A DNA stretch of 64,000 bases from Bacteroidetes bacterium SW_9_63_38 (GTDB lineage: Bacteria > Bacteroidota > Rhodothermia > Rhodothermales > Salinibacteraceae): contig PXUA01000014.1 in NCBI GenBank assembly GCA_003022435.1, positions 1-64,000 of the forward strand, given 5' to 3'. This document shows positions 1 to 9,544 of the stretch, piece after piece (the first letter of the stretch is position 1; each line of letters opens with the position of its first letter). A model generated the notes under the pieces. That model was not told where the DNA came from. It saw only the letters and a program-made list of their open reading frames with translations, and ran no database searches. The position numbers and the translations under genes are program-made.

Positions 1-700
1 GTGCGACTCTTTGTGTCGGTCCGACTCTTCGCGTCGGTCCGGCGGCCCGACGCTACTTCGGGGACGGTTCCGTCCTGCGGATAATCCCATACCCCTACAG
101 AGATCTCCTCGCCCGGCACCGAAGGCCTTCGTGTGCAGGGACTCACTTGAGCGCCTTTCTGGCACTTCGCCCACTGCGTCTCGGTTCCGAATCCATCCAC
201 CAAACAGCTTCTAAGTTTACTACTACCTGGGGGCGAATTTATTATACTCGTAGTGGTACGGTGCATGGAAAAGGGCCCGCCGGCCAAACGTGGCCGAGGC
301 GAGCGCTTCTTTTTTGTCTATTCTGGCGTTTTGCGACTCGATCTCACGTCGCCTCTACCGCGGCGCCGGCATTGTTCGTACCCGTTCGAGTGTCTACAGC
401 GCCATCAGCACGCGCAGGCGGTCCTCCACGTCCCGCATCACCTCGGAGGAGGCTGTGCCCGCCCGGTCGTTGAGTCGCGTCGTTGACGCGCTGTGTACCT
501 GCTCGCACATCACGAACGAGCAGATTGAAACGGGCGCGATCCGATGAGGTCGGGATACTGAAGAAGGCACTTTCGGGCATAGTGTCCGCAGAACGTTTCA
601 ACGTAGAACGTTGAACGTGACGTCATTATGCGGAGAAGCATCGACCGTACAAATCCGCATTCGTCGGTCGGCGTTGGGGAGGTCGGAAGACAGTGATTGA
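1..700. other. Unassigned left edge, no convincing gene
   Basis: Short open frames exist on both strands but none has a protein-like composition, a ribosome binding site or a recognisable domain. The first 50 bases hold two imperfect copies of a CGACTCTT-CG-GTCGGTCCG type motif. Around 593-622 there is AACGTAGAACGTTGAACGT, a low-complexity motif that recurs in other intergenic gaps of this window. The stretch is probably the intergenic end of something lying off the left edge. Confidence 0.4.
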
Positions 701-1405
701 TCAGACCGCCCAGTCCTGCCCGGTCCACGCCTGCTCCCAGAACATCCACTCGTAGCGGGTGCTGGTCACGAAGGCTTCGGCGGCACGGTCGCGCGCATCC
801 TCGCCGACCTCCTGGGCCCAGCGGTCGAGCCGGGCCACGAGGGCGCCGATGTCCATTCGCTCCTCCAGGTCCGGATCGGCGTAGCGGCGAATCCAGTCGG
901 CGTAGGGGTGGTCGTCGTCCACCGATTCGCCCAGTTCGTCCCAGATGCGGTGGCCGAGGGTGCGGTAGAGCCACGGGCAGGGGGCGACGGCGGCGAGAGC
1001 GGCCAGGCGCGTGCCCCGCTCCGCGCGTTCCAGCATATGGTTCTGGTAGGCGCGATTATTGGGCGTGAGCGTCAGTTCGCGCAGGTCCTCCGGGCCGTAG
1101 CCGAGTTGGTCGCCGTAGTGGAGGTGGAGGGAGCGTTCCGTCTGCAGGGCGCGCTCGGCGGCCTGTGCAAACCAGAGCTTATCGTCCGGGTCCGGGCAGC
1201 GGGTGCCGATCAGTACGAACGCGTCGGCGATGGCCTCCAGGTAGCGGGCGTCCTGCATCTGGTAGAATTTGAAGCGCTCCGGATCGAGGGTGCCGTCGAC
1301 CAGGGCCTGCACGAACGGGTGGGTGTCGGAGGCCGCCCAGGCGTCGGCAGCCTGCTCGCGGCAGCGTCGGGGAAAAGGCGGCAGGGAGTCGGTGTCGTCA
1401 AACAT
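701..1405 (-). CDS. tenA: TenA/THI-4 family aminopyrimidine aminohydrolase (thiaminase II)
   Basis: The 234-residue protein matches the TenA helical family in length and pattern. It carries the active-site cysteine in APCPW (Cys143), an early acidic residue in YQMQD and the C-terminal aromatic/acidic stretch. TenA proteins hydrolyse amino-HMP from degraded thiamin so that the pyrimidine can be salvaged. The gene is third in a minus-strand series after a TonB receptor and an SSS symporter that begins with a TPP riboswitch, which supports a role in thiamin salvage. The ATG at 1405 fits the family N-terminus. Whether it also acts as a thiaminase cannot be told from sequence. Confidence 0.9.
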   Translation of the reverse strand: MFDDTDSLPPFPRRCREQAADAWAASDTHPFVQALVDGTLDPERFKFYQMQDARYLEAIADAFVLIGTRCPDPDDKLWFAQAAERALQTERSLHLHYGDQLGYGPEDLRELTLTPNNRAYQNHMLERAERGTRLAALAAVAPCPWLYRTLGHRIWDELGESVDDDHPYADWIRRYADPDLEERMDIGALVARLDRWAQEVGEDARDRAAEAFVTSTRYEWMFWEQAWTGQDWAV

Positions 1406-1496
1406 TGGACGATTGTGGGATTGAAGATGAGAATGGAGAAGTCACGTCTCACGCATCACGTGTCACGCATCACAGCTCACGCGTCACGCTTCAGAG

Positions 1497-2924
1497 TCAG
1501 TCGTCGAGGGTTGTCACCGTGGTGCGGAGCGTTTTCGGGTCAAAGTCGGCGTTGGCCCCGAGGAGTGTGATGGGGACAGCGACGATAGCGGGGACGAGCA
1601 GAGCGGCGGCGAAGGCAGGCAGCAGGGCCGGGGTGGCGGCGTCGGGGGCGGGGAAGAGCCAGATCCCGGCGACGAGGCCGGCGGTAAGGCCGCACAGCGC
1701 CGCGGGGTTCGTCAGCCGGTCGGACAGAAGACCGCCGAAGACGGGCACGACGGCGGCGGCGCACACAAGGTCGGCCACCAGGAAGAGGTAGAGCACGCTG
1801 AGGCCCTGCGACGCGATGGCGAAGACGGGCACGGCGAGGGCGGCAGTCGTCCAGCGGGCGACGCGGAGGAGAGTCGAGGAGGGCAGGGAGGGACGGAGCT
1901 CTCGGAGGTCGACGGCGACGAGGCTCGCCAGGGCGTTGAGGACGGTGTCGGCACTGCTCATCACGAGCGTCAGGCCCAGCAGCACGAGCCCAAGGCCGAC
2001 GCCGGTGGGGACGCGGTCGAGCAGGAAGGTGAAGAGGGCCGTCGACGGCGGGGAGGCCGCTCCGGCCCCCACGGCCGCCAGTCCGAGGAGGCCGGTACCC
2101 GCCACGGTCACGGCCATTGCCGCGGACACCGTCACGAAGCCGGTGCGGAGGGCCGCTGTGTTTTTCGCCGCGTAGACCCGCTGCCACGTGCCCTGGTTGA
2201 AGAGGCTCGCCGCCCCGATGCCGATGAACAGCGCGAGGCCGCCCTGCACACCGGGGCCGTGGGTCCACCGCAGAAGGGCGGGCGCCCGGTCGGCCACGCC
2301 TGTCGCCAGCGCCTCCACATTTCCCAGGCTCAGCACCGCCAGCAGGGCCCCCGCCGCCAGCAGCGGCAGGAGCAAGAGCGACTGCACCCCGTCGGTCACG
2401 ACCGACGTGCGCAGGCCGCCGAGCGCCGTGTACGCGACCGTGGCGACCAGCACCGCGCCCGCCGTGAGCGCCATCGGCACGTCCGCCACCAGCCGCATGA
2501 GGAATGCCATCCCCGTCACCTGCGCGCACAGCGCAGTGAAGAGGTAGAAGATCATGATGGTGAGCACATAGACGTGCATTGCCCGCCCGTAGCGGTGCCG
2601 CACGAACTCGGTGAGGGCGTGGCCGTCGGGCATGAGACGCCGCAGGCGACGGCCCAGTGGGATGTAGAGCAGCGACGGCAGGGCCGCGCCGAGTGTGTAC
2701 CCGGCCACGGCGGGCAGCCCGCCCCAGGTCGCGGCCTCCGGAGGTCCGAACAGGATCCACGACCCCATGGCGGAGGCAAAGAGCGTCGCCGTGGTGGCGC
2801 CCGTCCCGAATCGTCCCCGCGCCGCCACGTAATCCTCCACCGTCTGATCCCCGCGGGTCCACAGGGCGTAGGCAAGACCGCCCACGGCGAACAGTCCGGC
2901 ACAAAGGAGGAGGGCGACGATCAT
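1497..2924 (-). CDS. Sodium:solute symporter (SSS family), probable thiamin or precursor transporter
   Basis: The 475-residue protein is almost entirely hydrophobic, with about 13 membrane segments and an SSS pattern: a first helix followed by VEDYVAARGRFGTG, then an AxWxGLPAVAGYTLG-like segment. It would import a solute with sodium across the inner membrane. The family does not fix the substrate. Its position between a TPP-riboswitch-led TonB receptor and tenA points to thiamin or its pyrimidine, like the SSS-type ThiV transporters predicted elsewhere. A 291-bp gap separates it from the receptor, so co-transcription is an inference. The ATG at 2924 begins a normal first helix. A short run of TCACGCATCACG-like tandem motifs follows the gene at 1441-1490. 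Confidence 0.85.
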   Translation of the reverse strand: MIVALLLCAGLFAVGGLAYALWTRGDQTVEDYVAARGRFGTGATTATLFASAMGSWILFGPPEAATWGGLPAVAGYTLGAALPSLLYIPLGRRLRRLMPDGHALTEFVRHRYGRAMHVYVLTIMIFYLFTALCAQVTGMAFLMRLVADVPMALTAGAVLVATVAYTALGGLRTSVVTDGVQSLLLLPLLAAGALLAVLSLGNVEALATGVADRAPALLRWTHGPGVQGGLALFIGIGAASLFNQGTWQRVYAAKNTAALRTGFVTVSAAMAVTVAGTGLLGLAAVGAGAASPPSTALFTFLLDRVPTGVGLGLVLLGLTLVMSSADTVLNALASLVAVDLRELRPSLPSSTLLRVARWTTAALAVPVFAIASQGLSVLYLFLVADLVCAAAVVPVFGGLLSDRLTNPAALCGLTAGLVAGIWLFPAPDAATPALLPAFAAALLVPAIVAVPITLLGANADFDPKTLRTTVTTLDD

Positions 2925-3215
2925 GGTTGAGTATGGGGGTATGAGGGTGTGGGAGTGTGGACGACTCCCGGGTCAATGGTCATTTCGAATAGCGAACGTC
3001 AAGCCCCTTTCGGAGTGGTCTTGCCGGTGTGCAAAAGGTATATTGCGTGAGACGACCCGCATCGATATTCGCGGATCCCGCAGCCGGGTGTGTTCGACAC
3101 AAGCTAATCTGTGCGCTCACGATGTTGGACTGCGAATGGAGAATGTCGTCACGGGTGGGAGAAGGCACGGCGTCACCATCCCCACACGCCCATCCCCACA
3201 CACCCACGCACCGAG

Positions 3216-5786
3216 CTAAAGGGTGTAGCGCAGTTCGACGAAGACGGAGCGCGTGGCGGCCGGGTAGAACCGCGGTCCCCCGGCGCCCTGGAAGCCGTGC
3301 TGCAGGACCGTCTGGTCGAGTAGGTTGTCGACAGTCAGCTGAAACTGGAATCCGTTGGAGGGGGCGTCGTAGTTCAGGGAGGCCCCGAGGAGCGTGTACG
3401 GGTCGACCTCAAGGGCGTCGGTATCCTCAAAAACGAGCGTCCCGTCTTGGACCGAGGCCCGAGTGCCCTCCGAGTTGTCGATGTACTGACGGCCCACGGC
3501 CTTGATGTTCAACGATGTCGTAAGGCCGCGCCACTCGTAGGCCGTGCGAAGGGTGGCCAGTTGCTCGGGGGAGGCGGCGATGGGATTTCCGTCGCGCTCC
3601 AGCGCGCGCACTTCTTTGCCCCCTTCGAATTCGAACTCCTTGAACTCGGTGAAGTCGACAAATCGGGTGCGGGCCAGCGTCGCGTTCCCGGAGACGGTCC
3701 AGCGGTCCGTCAGGCGCGCGGTGCCCTCCAGTTCCAGGCCCACGTGGCGGGTGCGGTCGGCGTTGCCAGTCCGCGGCTGGCCGATCTCGTTGACCGCGCC
3801 GCTGGGGACGATCTCGTCCCAGAACTCCATCCAGAAGAGGTTGGCCGAGAGGCGGTAGCCGGACTGCTCCCATGAACTGCCCAGCTCGACGTCGACCAGA
3901 TGCTCCGGCTCGATGAGCGGCTCGTCCTCGATCACAGAGCCGTCCCGGAGCTCAAACTGGGGCGTAGCGCCCGCCGGGCCGTTGCTGATATCATACAGCT
4001 GGGTGCGACGCGGCTCTCGGTTCGCAAAGGCTACGCTTGCATACGCACTGAACGGCTGGTCGGGATAGAGGGTCGCCCCGAGGCGGGGGTTGGCAAAGAA
4101 ATACGGCACGTCGAAGCTGTGGGCCTGCATCCCCGAGCGACCGAACGTCTCCTCGTCGTAGAGCCGATAGCGACGCCAAGTGAGTTGCAGATCGGCCTGG
4201 ACGGACAGCTGCTCCATCGGCCGAAACTGGTGAGAAGCAAACGCCGAGGTAATGATTTTCTCCGCACGGGCGTCCCAGAGCCGTCGATCTTTCCCAACTT
4301 CTGCATTATCGATCGCCGCTCCAACCTCCTCCACGTACCCCCACCGCCGGGAGCGGTGGAGCCGTGCCTCGACCCCGAAGGTGGTTTCCGTAGCGCCGTC
4401 CTCGTACACCGCCGTCGGGATCCAGCCGAATTGATCCTGGTCGAGCCAGCCGCGCTGAATGACATCGTCGGAATCGGCTCCGAGACGGGAGATCGATTCC
4501 TGTCGCAGACTGTCGGTCGTGATGGCGGTGCCGCCGATTGTGAGCATATTGTCCCCCTCCAGGCGGAGGAAATCAGCCGACCGGAAGGTCGCGCCGGTGT
4601 CGAAGTAGCCCTTGCCCTTGATCCAGAAGGCCGTCTGGTCGAGGGTCCAGGTTGGTGACATCTCCCACTTATGGGTCAGATGGACCTGCGGCGGGTTGAA
4701 CCATTCCTGGTCGTCGGAATCCGCGCTCGGGTTCCGGCGGCGGGCATCTTCGCCGTCGTTATCGCTTTTGGAAATGCCCCTAAACGCGAGGCCGTCCTGC
4801 TGGATGCCGCCGAAGGCCTGGAGCTTGAGGGTCGAGTGGTCGCCGTAGCGGGCAATGCCGCCGAAGAAGCGGTTGAACTCGGTCCACGCGTTGCGGCGGT
4901 AGCCGTCCGAGGTGACACGACTGACCCGGGCGTTGAGGACGTAGCGGTCGCCGAGCAGGCCGCTGTTGGCGGTGAGCGAGTAGCGCTGCGTGTCGAAGGT
5001 GCCGGCGCCGGTGCGCACCCGCAGGTAGGGCTTGGGCTCGAACGGATCGGTGACGATGTTGATGGCGCCGCCAATGCCGACGGAGCCGTACTGCGAGGAG
5101 CCGGCCCCACGCTGAACCTGGATGTCCTCAATCGACGACTGCATTCCGTAGAGGTTGACCCAGAAGACGTTGAAGTCCTCGGGGTCGTTCTGGGGCACGC
5201 CGTTAATGGAGACGGCCAGGCGCCGCTGGTCGAAGCCCCGAATGCGGAGGGTCGAGTAGCCGATGCCGTTGCCGTTTTGGGAGTGGAACGTCGTCGACGG
5301 CGTTCCCTCCAGGAGGGACGGCACGTCCTTCACGCCGAGACGCCGATCGATCTCTTCGGTCGTCAGGTTGGTTGCCGTCACGGGGTCTACGCGTTGTTCG
5401 GCCCGTCGGGTGGTGACGACCACCTCATTCTGGGCCAGGGAGCGGGGGCGTAGCGCAATCGTATCGCGAACAGTGTCGCCCGCCCGGAGCGTCAGGGTGT
5501 CGGTGTGGGACGTGTAGCCCACAAAGCTCGCCGTGAGGCGGTAGCGACCCGGTTCTACATCGCGCAGGACGAATCGACCGGTCGAGTCCGTCGAGGTGCC
5601 GTATCGACGCTCATCGGTCCCGGAGTCGCGGAGGAGGACGTTGGCGCCGGGCAGGGGCGAGGCGGGCGGTTCCACAACCCGGCCTTCGACAGTCGCGGTC
5701 GACGACTGCGCATGGAGTCCGCCGGACGGGGAGCAGAGGAAGAGGAGAGCGAGGCCGAGGGCACAGCGAAAAGAAGGGGAGATCAT
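3216..5786 (-). CDS. TonB-dependent outer-membrane receptor, TPP-riboswitch controlled
   Basis: I place the start at the ATG at 5786, which gives a clean signal peptide (MISPSFRCALGLALLFL then HAQS). The in-frame ATG 51 bases upstream would add a non-signal extension. The mature protein has a carboxypeptidase-regulatory-like domain (VEGRVVEPPASPLPGANVLL), then a plug (VVVTTRRAEQ, TPSTTFHSQNGNG, RIRGFDQRRLAVSINGVPQ, a QRGAGSSQYG motif), then a 22-strand-type barrel ending in FVELRYTL with a terminal aromatic/hydrophobic residue. It would bring a scarce solute into the periplasm using TonB energy. The riboswitch about 130 bases upstream makes thiamin or a thiamin derivative the likely cargo. 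Length (856 aa) is normal for the family. Confidence 0.9.
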   Translation of the reverse strand: MISPSFRCALGLALLFLCSPSGGLHAQSSTATVEGRVVEPPASPLPGANVLLRDSGTDERRYGTSTDSTGRFVLRDVEPGRYRLTASFVGYTSHTDTLTLRAGDTVRDTIALRPRSLAQNEVVVTTRRAEQRVDPVTATNLTTEEIDRRLGVKDVPSLLEGTPSTTFHSQNGNGIGYSTLRIRGFDQRRLAVSINGVPQNDPEDFNVFWVNLYGMQSSIEDIQVQRGAGSSQYGSVGIGGAINIVTDPFEPKPYLRVRTGAGTFDTQRYSLTANSGLLGDRYVLNARVSRVTSDGYRRNAWTEFNRFFGGIARYGDHSTLKLQAFGGIQQDGLAFRGISKSDNDGEDARRRNPSADSDDQEWFNPPQVHLTHKWEMSPTWTLDQTAFWIKGKGYFDTGATFRSADFLRLEGDNMLTIGGTAITTDSLRQESISRLGADSDDVIQRGWLDQDQFGWIPTAVYEDGATETTFGVEARLHRSRRWGYVEEVGAAIDNAEVGKDRRLWDARAEKIITSAFASHQFRPMEQLSVQADLQLTWRRYRLYDEETFGRSGMQAHSFDVPYFFANPRLGATLYPDQPFSAYASVAFANREPRRTQLYDISNGPAGATPQFELRDGSVIEDEPLIEPEHLVDVELGSSWEQSGYRLSANLFWMEFWDEIVPSGAVNEIGQPRTGNADRTRHVGLELEGTARLTDRWTVSGNATLARTRFVDFTEFKEFEFEGGKEVRALERDGNPIAASPEQLATLRTAYEWRGLTTSLNIKAVGRQYIDNSEGTRASVQDGTLVFEDTDALEVDPYTLLGASLNYDAPSNGFQFQLTVDNLLDQTVLQHGFQGAGGPRFYPAATRSVFVELRYTL

Positions 5787-5921
5787 CGGAGCGCCGGTTG
5801 GGATGCAGAGTGCCGGGACGCGCCGATGGCACAACAAAAAAACGCCGCATCCGTCCAGGTAGACGGGAAGCGGTGTAGGCCCTGGGGGTCGGGGACGATC
5901 CGGTGCGGATCGCCGGTTGTG

Positions 5922-6018
5922 CGTTCGTTCCTACGCCGGTGTGAACCGGGTCAGGTTCAAAGGGTGCAGTCTCAGCCCCGAGGGCAGCGGTGCCGCAGTC
6001 GGGACGCCCCTGGCAAGC
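5922..6018 (-). promoter_or_regulatory. TPP (THI-box) riboswitch
   Basis: Read on the minus strand, the segment contains the two conserved thiamin-box blocks: GGGGCTGAGACTGCACCC, then TTTGAACCTGACCCGGTTC followed by ACACCGGCGTAGGAA. They occur in the correct order and spacing, preceded by the P2/P3 strands GGGGCGTCCC and CGGCACCGCTGCC. It lies between a strong promoter and the TonB receptor, so thiamin pyrophosphate should repress the receptor and probably the symporter and tenA. No clear intrinsic terminator was found before the start codon, so the switch may act on translation. Confidence 0.95.
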
Positions 6019-6090
6019 AGTAAGTACAACTCTGCCTTGCCTACGGGGGGGAGATTTCGGTGTTTCGGCGAGGACTACACTCGTTTGTGG

Positions 6091-6119
6091 GTAATAACCA
6101 CCCATTGTGCAATATTCAA
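6091..6119 (-). promoter_or_regulatory. Promoter of the TPP-riboswitch transcript
   Basis: On the minus strand the boxes are TTGAAT (6114-6119) and TATTAC (6091-6096), separated by exactly 17 bases. Transcription would start near 6084, about 65 bases before the riboswitch. A small GTGG/CCAC dyad overlaps the -10 side. Confidence 0.6.
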
Positions 6120-6425
6120 GGCGGACGCGGTTCCCAAAGTGAGGGATCGTTGGACGAGTAGAGCGTGAACATCGGGTTTTTCCCGGTTCCGTAGAGAGAT
6201 TCTACGAATCCATGCAAAAGGGCGGAGCGGGCACCATGTTTGTAGTTTGAATGCATAAATGCGTAGTTGTACGCGTTCTGAGTGGGGCGGCGGAGGGAAG
6301 GCTCGCCCCTGTGTGCCGGTGTCGGAGATTGGAGAGGAAGAGTCACCACCAGCGCTGCCGGGGGCATCCGGAGCGGACAAACGCAGGGTTCAAGAGGGCT
6401 GTACTGCCCATTGAGAAGAGTTACT

Positions 6426-8324
6426 ATGTCGTTTCAGACACATTTCCATTTGTGGGGGGCCGGTCTCGTCGCCGCGGTTGCGGCGGTAGTGGGACCGGAG
6501 CGGTCGATGGCAGCGCAGGGGATTGTCGCGGCGCACGGAGAGGCGGGACTTCTTCCGTTCGGGGGAACGGTCTGGTTCTACGTACTCTGCGTGCTGGTCC
6601 TTCTTGGTCTCGTCGTCGGGGGCATTCGGTGGTGGACCTGGAGCCTTCAGCAGCGGCAGCAGCTGGAGGAGGAGGTGGCCCAGCGCACCGAAGAGCTGGA
6701 GGAGGCGCGGGAAGAGGCCCTGGCAGCCGCCAAGACCAAGAGCGAGTTCCTTGCGAACATGAGTCACGAAATCCGGACTCCGATGAACGGCATCATCGGG
6801 TTCGCCGATCTGCTGTCCGACACAGACCTCACGCCCGAGCAGGAGCAGTTCGTACAGTCCATCCAGAACAGCGGCGAGACGCTGCTTTCCATCATCGACG
6901 ACATCCTCAACTTCTCGAAGCTGGAGGCGGGGAAGACGGAGTTCAAGGAAGAGCCGGTGATGGTGCAGGAGATCGTCGAAAATGCACTGGCGCCGCTTGC
7001 CACGGAAGCGGGCGAGAAGGGGGTTGAGATGACATATCTGATTGAGCCGGAGGTGCCTCCGATGATCGTAGCGGACGAGACGCGGCTCCATCAAGTACTG
7101 CTCAACCTGCTCTCGAACGCGGTGAAGTTTACCGACGACGGGACGGTGACGCTGTGCATACGGTTGGCGTCCGGAGGGGGAGAGGTCGGGGCGAACGGGA
7201 CGATCGGGGACGGCGGCGAGCACAGCATGGGCCTGCTCCAGTCCTGCGAGTTGCACTTCAGCGTGCGAGATACCGGCATCGGCATTCCGCAGGACGAGCA
7301 GGAGCAGCTTTTCACGTCGTTCAACCAAGTCGATTCGTCGCGGCAGCGGCAGTATGGCGGCACGGGGCTGGGGCTCTCCATCTCCAAACAGATTGTGGAG
7401 GCGATGGGAGGCGAGATGTGGGTAGAGAGCGAGGTGGGGGAAGGGTCGACGTTTCACTTCTCGTTTCGGGTGCGAAAGCCGGACGACGAGCCGGATGAAC
7501 TCCGTCTCGAAGGGGCCCAGCCGCCGCTCGTGGGTCGGCAGGTGTTCATCGTGGTAGAGAATGAGACGACGCGCACCTTGCTTCGTCAGCAGGCCGAAGA
7601 CTGGGGCATGACGGCGACTGTCGTCGGCTCGAAGGACGCGGCCCTCGCGCGCATCGATCCGACGGCCGGGTACGACGCTCTCCTCGTGGATCGTCGGCTG
7701 CCGGATGCCGACGGGCAGGCGCTGGCCGAGGCTTTGCGGGAGCAGGTGCGGATGTCCGATCTGCCGGCTGTTCTCTTCAGCCTAACGCACCGGCACGAGT
7801 CGCCGGACCTGCCGGCGCCGTCGTCCTGGCTCCACAAGCCGATCAAGCGAGCGAGCCTCTACGACGTGCTGCTCCGGCTGCTTCGGGGACGGCGACTGCC
7901 GGAAGGCGAGCGGGACAAGGGAACTTTGGACGGCGATCCGGACCGGTATCGAGTGCTGCTGGTGGAGGATGATGCCGTCAATCGGCAGATGACGACGCGC
8001 CTGCTGGAGAAGATGGGCCACGAAACGCACATTGCCGTGAACGGGCGCGAGGCGCTGGACGCCATTCAAGACGCGGCCTTCGACGTGGTGCTTATGGACG
8101 TGCAGATGCCGGAGATGGACGGACTGGAGGCGACGCGCCGGCTTCGGGACGGGGAGCCGGATGAGCGGCCCCACATCATTGCCCTGACCGCGTCGGTGAT
8201 GGAGAAGGACCGGCGCCGCTGCCGGGAGGCGGGCATGGACGGCTTCCTTAGCAAGCCGGTCCGGAAGGATGAGCTTGCACGGGTGCTGGAGGACGGGGCC
8301 GCCGAGCAGGTGCAATCGGAATGA
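6426..8324 (+). CDS. Hybrid sensor histidine kinase with two receiver domains
   Basis: I start at the ATG at 6426 ([13 protein letters not shown]), which opens directly into a membrane segment. A longer frame to 6282 adds unlikely sequence. Of 632 residues, about 9-25 and 46-65 are hydrophobic, so the short sensor region is between or in the membrane. A coiled coil (about 70-105) leads to a HisKA domain with the phosphorylated His in [14 protein letters not shown] (about His114). The ATPase domain has [18 protein letters not shown] and GGTGLGLSI. The first receiver is degenerate in its N-terminal acidic pocket (VVENETT in place of a DD pair) but keeps [12 protein letters not shown]. The second is complete ([32 protein letters not shown]). 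No Hpt domain or partner regulator lies nearby, so output probably goes through a phosphorelay elsewhere. Confidence 0.92.
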   Translation: MSFQTHFHLWGAGLVAAVAAVVGPERSMAAQGIVAAHGEAGLLPFGGTVWFYVLCVLVLLGLVVGGIRWWTWSLQQRQQLEEEVAQRTEELEEAREEALAAAKTKSEFLANMSHEIRTPMNGIIGFADLLSDTDLTPEQEQFVQSIQNSGETLLSIIDDILNFSKLEAGKTEFKEEPVMVQEIVENALAPLATEAGEKGVEMTYLIEPEVPPMIVADETRLHQVLLNLLSNAVKFTDDGTVTLCIRLASGGGEVGANGTIGDGGEHSMGLLQSCELHFSVRDTGIGIPQDEQEQLFTSFNQVDSSRQRQYGGTGLGLSISKQIVEAMGGEMWVESEVGEGSTFHFSFRVRKPDDEPDELRLEGAQPPLVGRQVFIVVENETTRTLLRQQAEDWGMTATVVGSKDAALARIDPTAGYDALLVDRRLPDADGQALAEALREQVRMSDLPAVLFSLTHRHESPDLPAPSSWLHKPIKRASLYDVLLRLLRGRRLPEGERDKGTLDGDPDRYRVLLVEDDAVNRQMTTRLLEKMGHETHIAVNGREALDAIQDAAFDVVLMDVQMPEMDGLEATRRLRDGEPDERPHIIALTASVMEKDRRRCREAGMDGFLSKPVRKDELARVLEDGAAEQVQSE

Positions 8325-8375
8325 GACCGGCACGATGGTTCAACGAATCGGCTGTGGGTCGACACGAAGGGTTCT

Positions 8376-8426
8376 GTGTCGTTTTACGTTGAGCGTTTTA
8401 CGTTGAACGTTTTACGTTGAACGTTT
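8376..8426. repeat. Tandem (GTTTTACGTTGAACG)n low-complexity repeat
   Basis: Three near-identical copies of a 15-base unit, TTTTACGTTGAACG-like, sit between the kinase and the convergent aspartokinase gene. Related single units occur at 593-622, 19099-19135, 20003-20034 and 55650-55700, always between genes. The function is unknown. Confidence 0.7.
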
Positions 8427-8473
8427 TGGGGCGGACAGTGAACGTTGAGGCTGATCCGTCCGTCGGCGTCGGG

Positions 8474-9430
8474 CTATCGGGCGGGCACGGCGGGGATGAT
8501 GCGGGTCCCGGGGGCGTCGGGGTGGTACGTACAGCGCACGTGAACGGGGATGTCGGCAGAGGCCAGGGGGTCGAGAGTGCTTGGATGCATCCCCAGGCGG
8601 CCTGCTTTCGTCCAGGTGCGGGCCTGTTCAAAATCGAGCTCATCGAGTTGTTGCGCATCCGGATGGGTGGCTGGATCGCGCGTGTAGAGGCCTTCGACAT
8701 CCGTCCAGCGTTCCAGTCGTTCCGCGTCCATCGCCCGGGCGATGACGGCTGCCGAGAGGTCGCTGCCGCCGCGCCCGATGGTGGTCGTGGTGCCGTCGGT
8801 CGTGCTGCCGATGAAGCCCGTGATGACGGGGACGACGAGGCTTGAGGGATCGGTCGAAAACTCCGCGAACCACTCCTGGATGCGGGTCTTCGTCTCGGTC
8901 CACTGCACAGTTGCGTCTCCGTGCGTGTCGTCGGTGCGGAGGAGCGCAGTGGCGTCTACGGGCTGGGCGGGACAGCCCTCCGTATTGAGCACCGCGGCAA
9001 AGAGGGGGGCCATCAGGCGTTCGCCCGAGGCCAGCACAGCGTCGCGGGCCGCCCCGTCGATCGACCGGGCCGTTTGCAGGGCGCGTCGCAGCTCCGACAA
9101 CTCGGCCTTCAGAACGGTCTCGTACTGTGTACACGCCGGTGCGTCGCCAAGGACGTCCTGGGCAAGCGTGCGGTAGTGCCGCCCGATATCGCGTACCCAG
9201 GCGTTGGCGGTGGCCCGGTCGCCGCGCGAGTCGGCGGCGGCGCGCACGAGATCGTCCGTCACGCCGGCGGCTGCCGAGACGACGACCACGGGTTGACAGT
9301 CTACCACGGCGTCCTGCAGGATGCCGGCGGCGTTTTGGAGGGGCTCGGCCTCGCCCACGGAGGTGCCGCCGAACTTGAAGACGCGCACCGGGGGGTTATC
9401 GTCGGCCGACGAAGCAAACCAATCGTGCAT
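8474..9430 (-). CDS. Aspartate kinase without ACT domain
   Basis: The protein shows the amino-acid kinase fold markers: VFKFGGTSVGEAE at the N-terminus, VVVVSAAAGVTDDL, and GRGGSDLSAAV followed by WTDVEGLYTRDPA. It ends at IPVHVRCTYHPDAPGTRI, so it has only the catalytic domain (about 318 aa). The tandem ACT regulatory domains found in most LysC enzymes are absent. It phosphorylates aspartate, the first step towards methionine, threonine and lysine. It is the last gene of the metY-metX cluster behind a SAM riboswitch, which suggests control by SAM rather than by allosteric feedback. I chose the ATG at 9430 because it sits just ahead of the kinase domain; the frame is open to 9529. Confidence 0.88.
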   Translation of the reverse strand: MHDWFASSADDNPPVRVFKFGGTSVGEAEPLQNAAGILQDAVVDCQPVVVVSAAAGVTDDLVRAAADSRGDRATANAWVRDIGRHYRTLAQDVLGDAPACTQYETVLKAELSELRRALQTARSIDGAARDAVLASGERLMAPLFAAVLNTEGCPAQPVDATALLRTDDTHGDATVQWTETKTRIQEWFAEFSTDPSSLVVPVITGFIGSTTDGTTTTIGRGGSDLSAAVIARAMDAERLERWTDVEGLYTRDPATHPDAQQLDELDFEQARTWTKAGRLGMHPSTLDPLASADIPVHVRCTYHPDAPGTRIIPAVPAR

Positions 9431-9544
9431 GAAGAGGGGGGAGCGGATGGGACGGCGAAAGCGAACGGAGACGCCGGAGAAAGGCGTGAGGAGGAACGAC
9501 GACGTTCGAGTTCGTCTGTGAGTCTGCATCCACAGGGCGCACGC

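Noticed and set aside
1-70. Motif GTCGGTCCGACTCTT resembling the inner stem of the long-hairpin repeats
   Set aside because: It lacks the outer CCCCG/CGGGG stem, the repeat ends and any 33-base spacing; likely a chance GC-rich dyad.
5505-6168. Plus-strand frames across the TPP riboswitch and the TonB signal peptide
   Set aside because: They run through the conserved riboswitch blocks and the opposite coding strand; no independent coding evidence.
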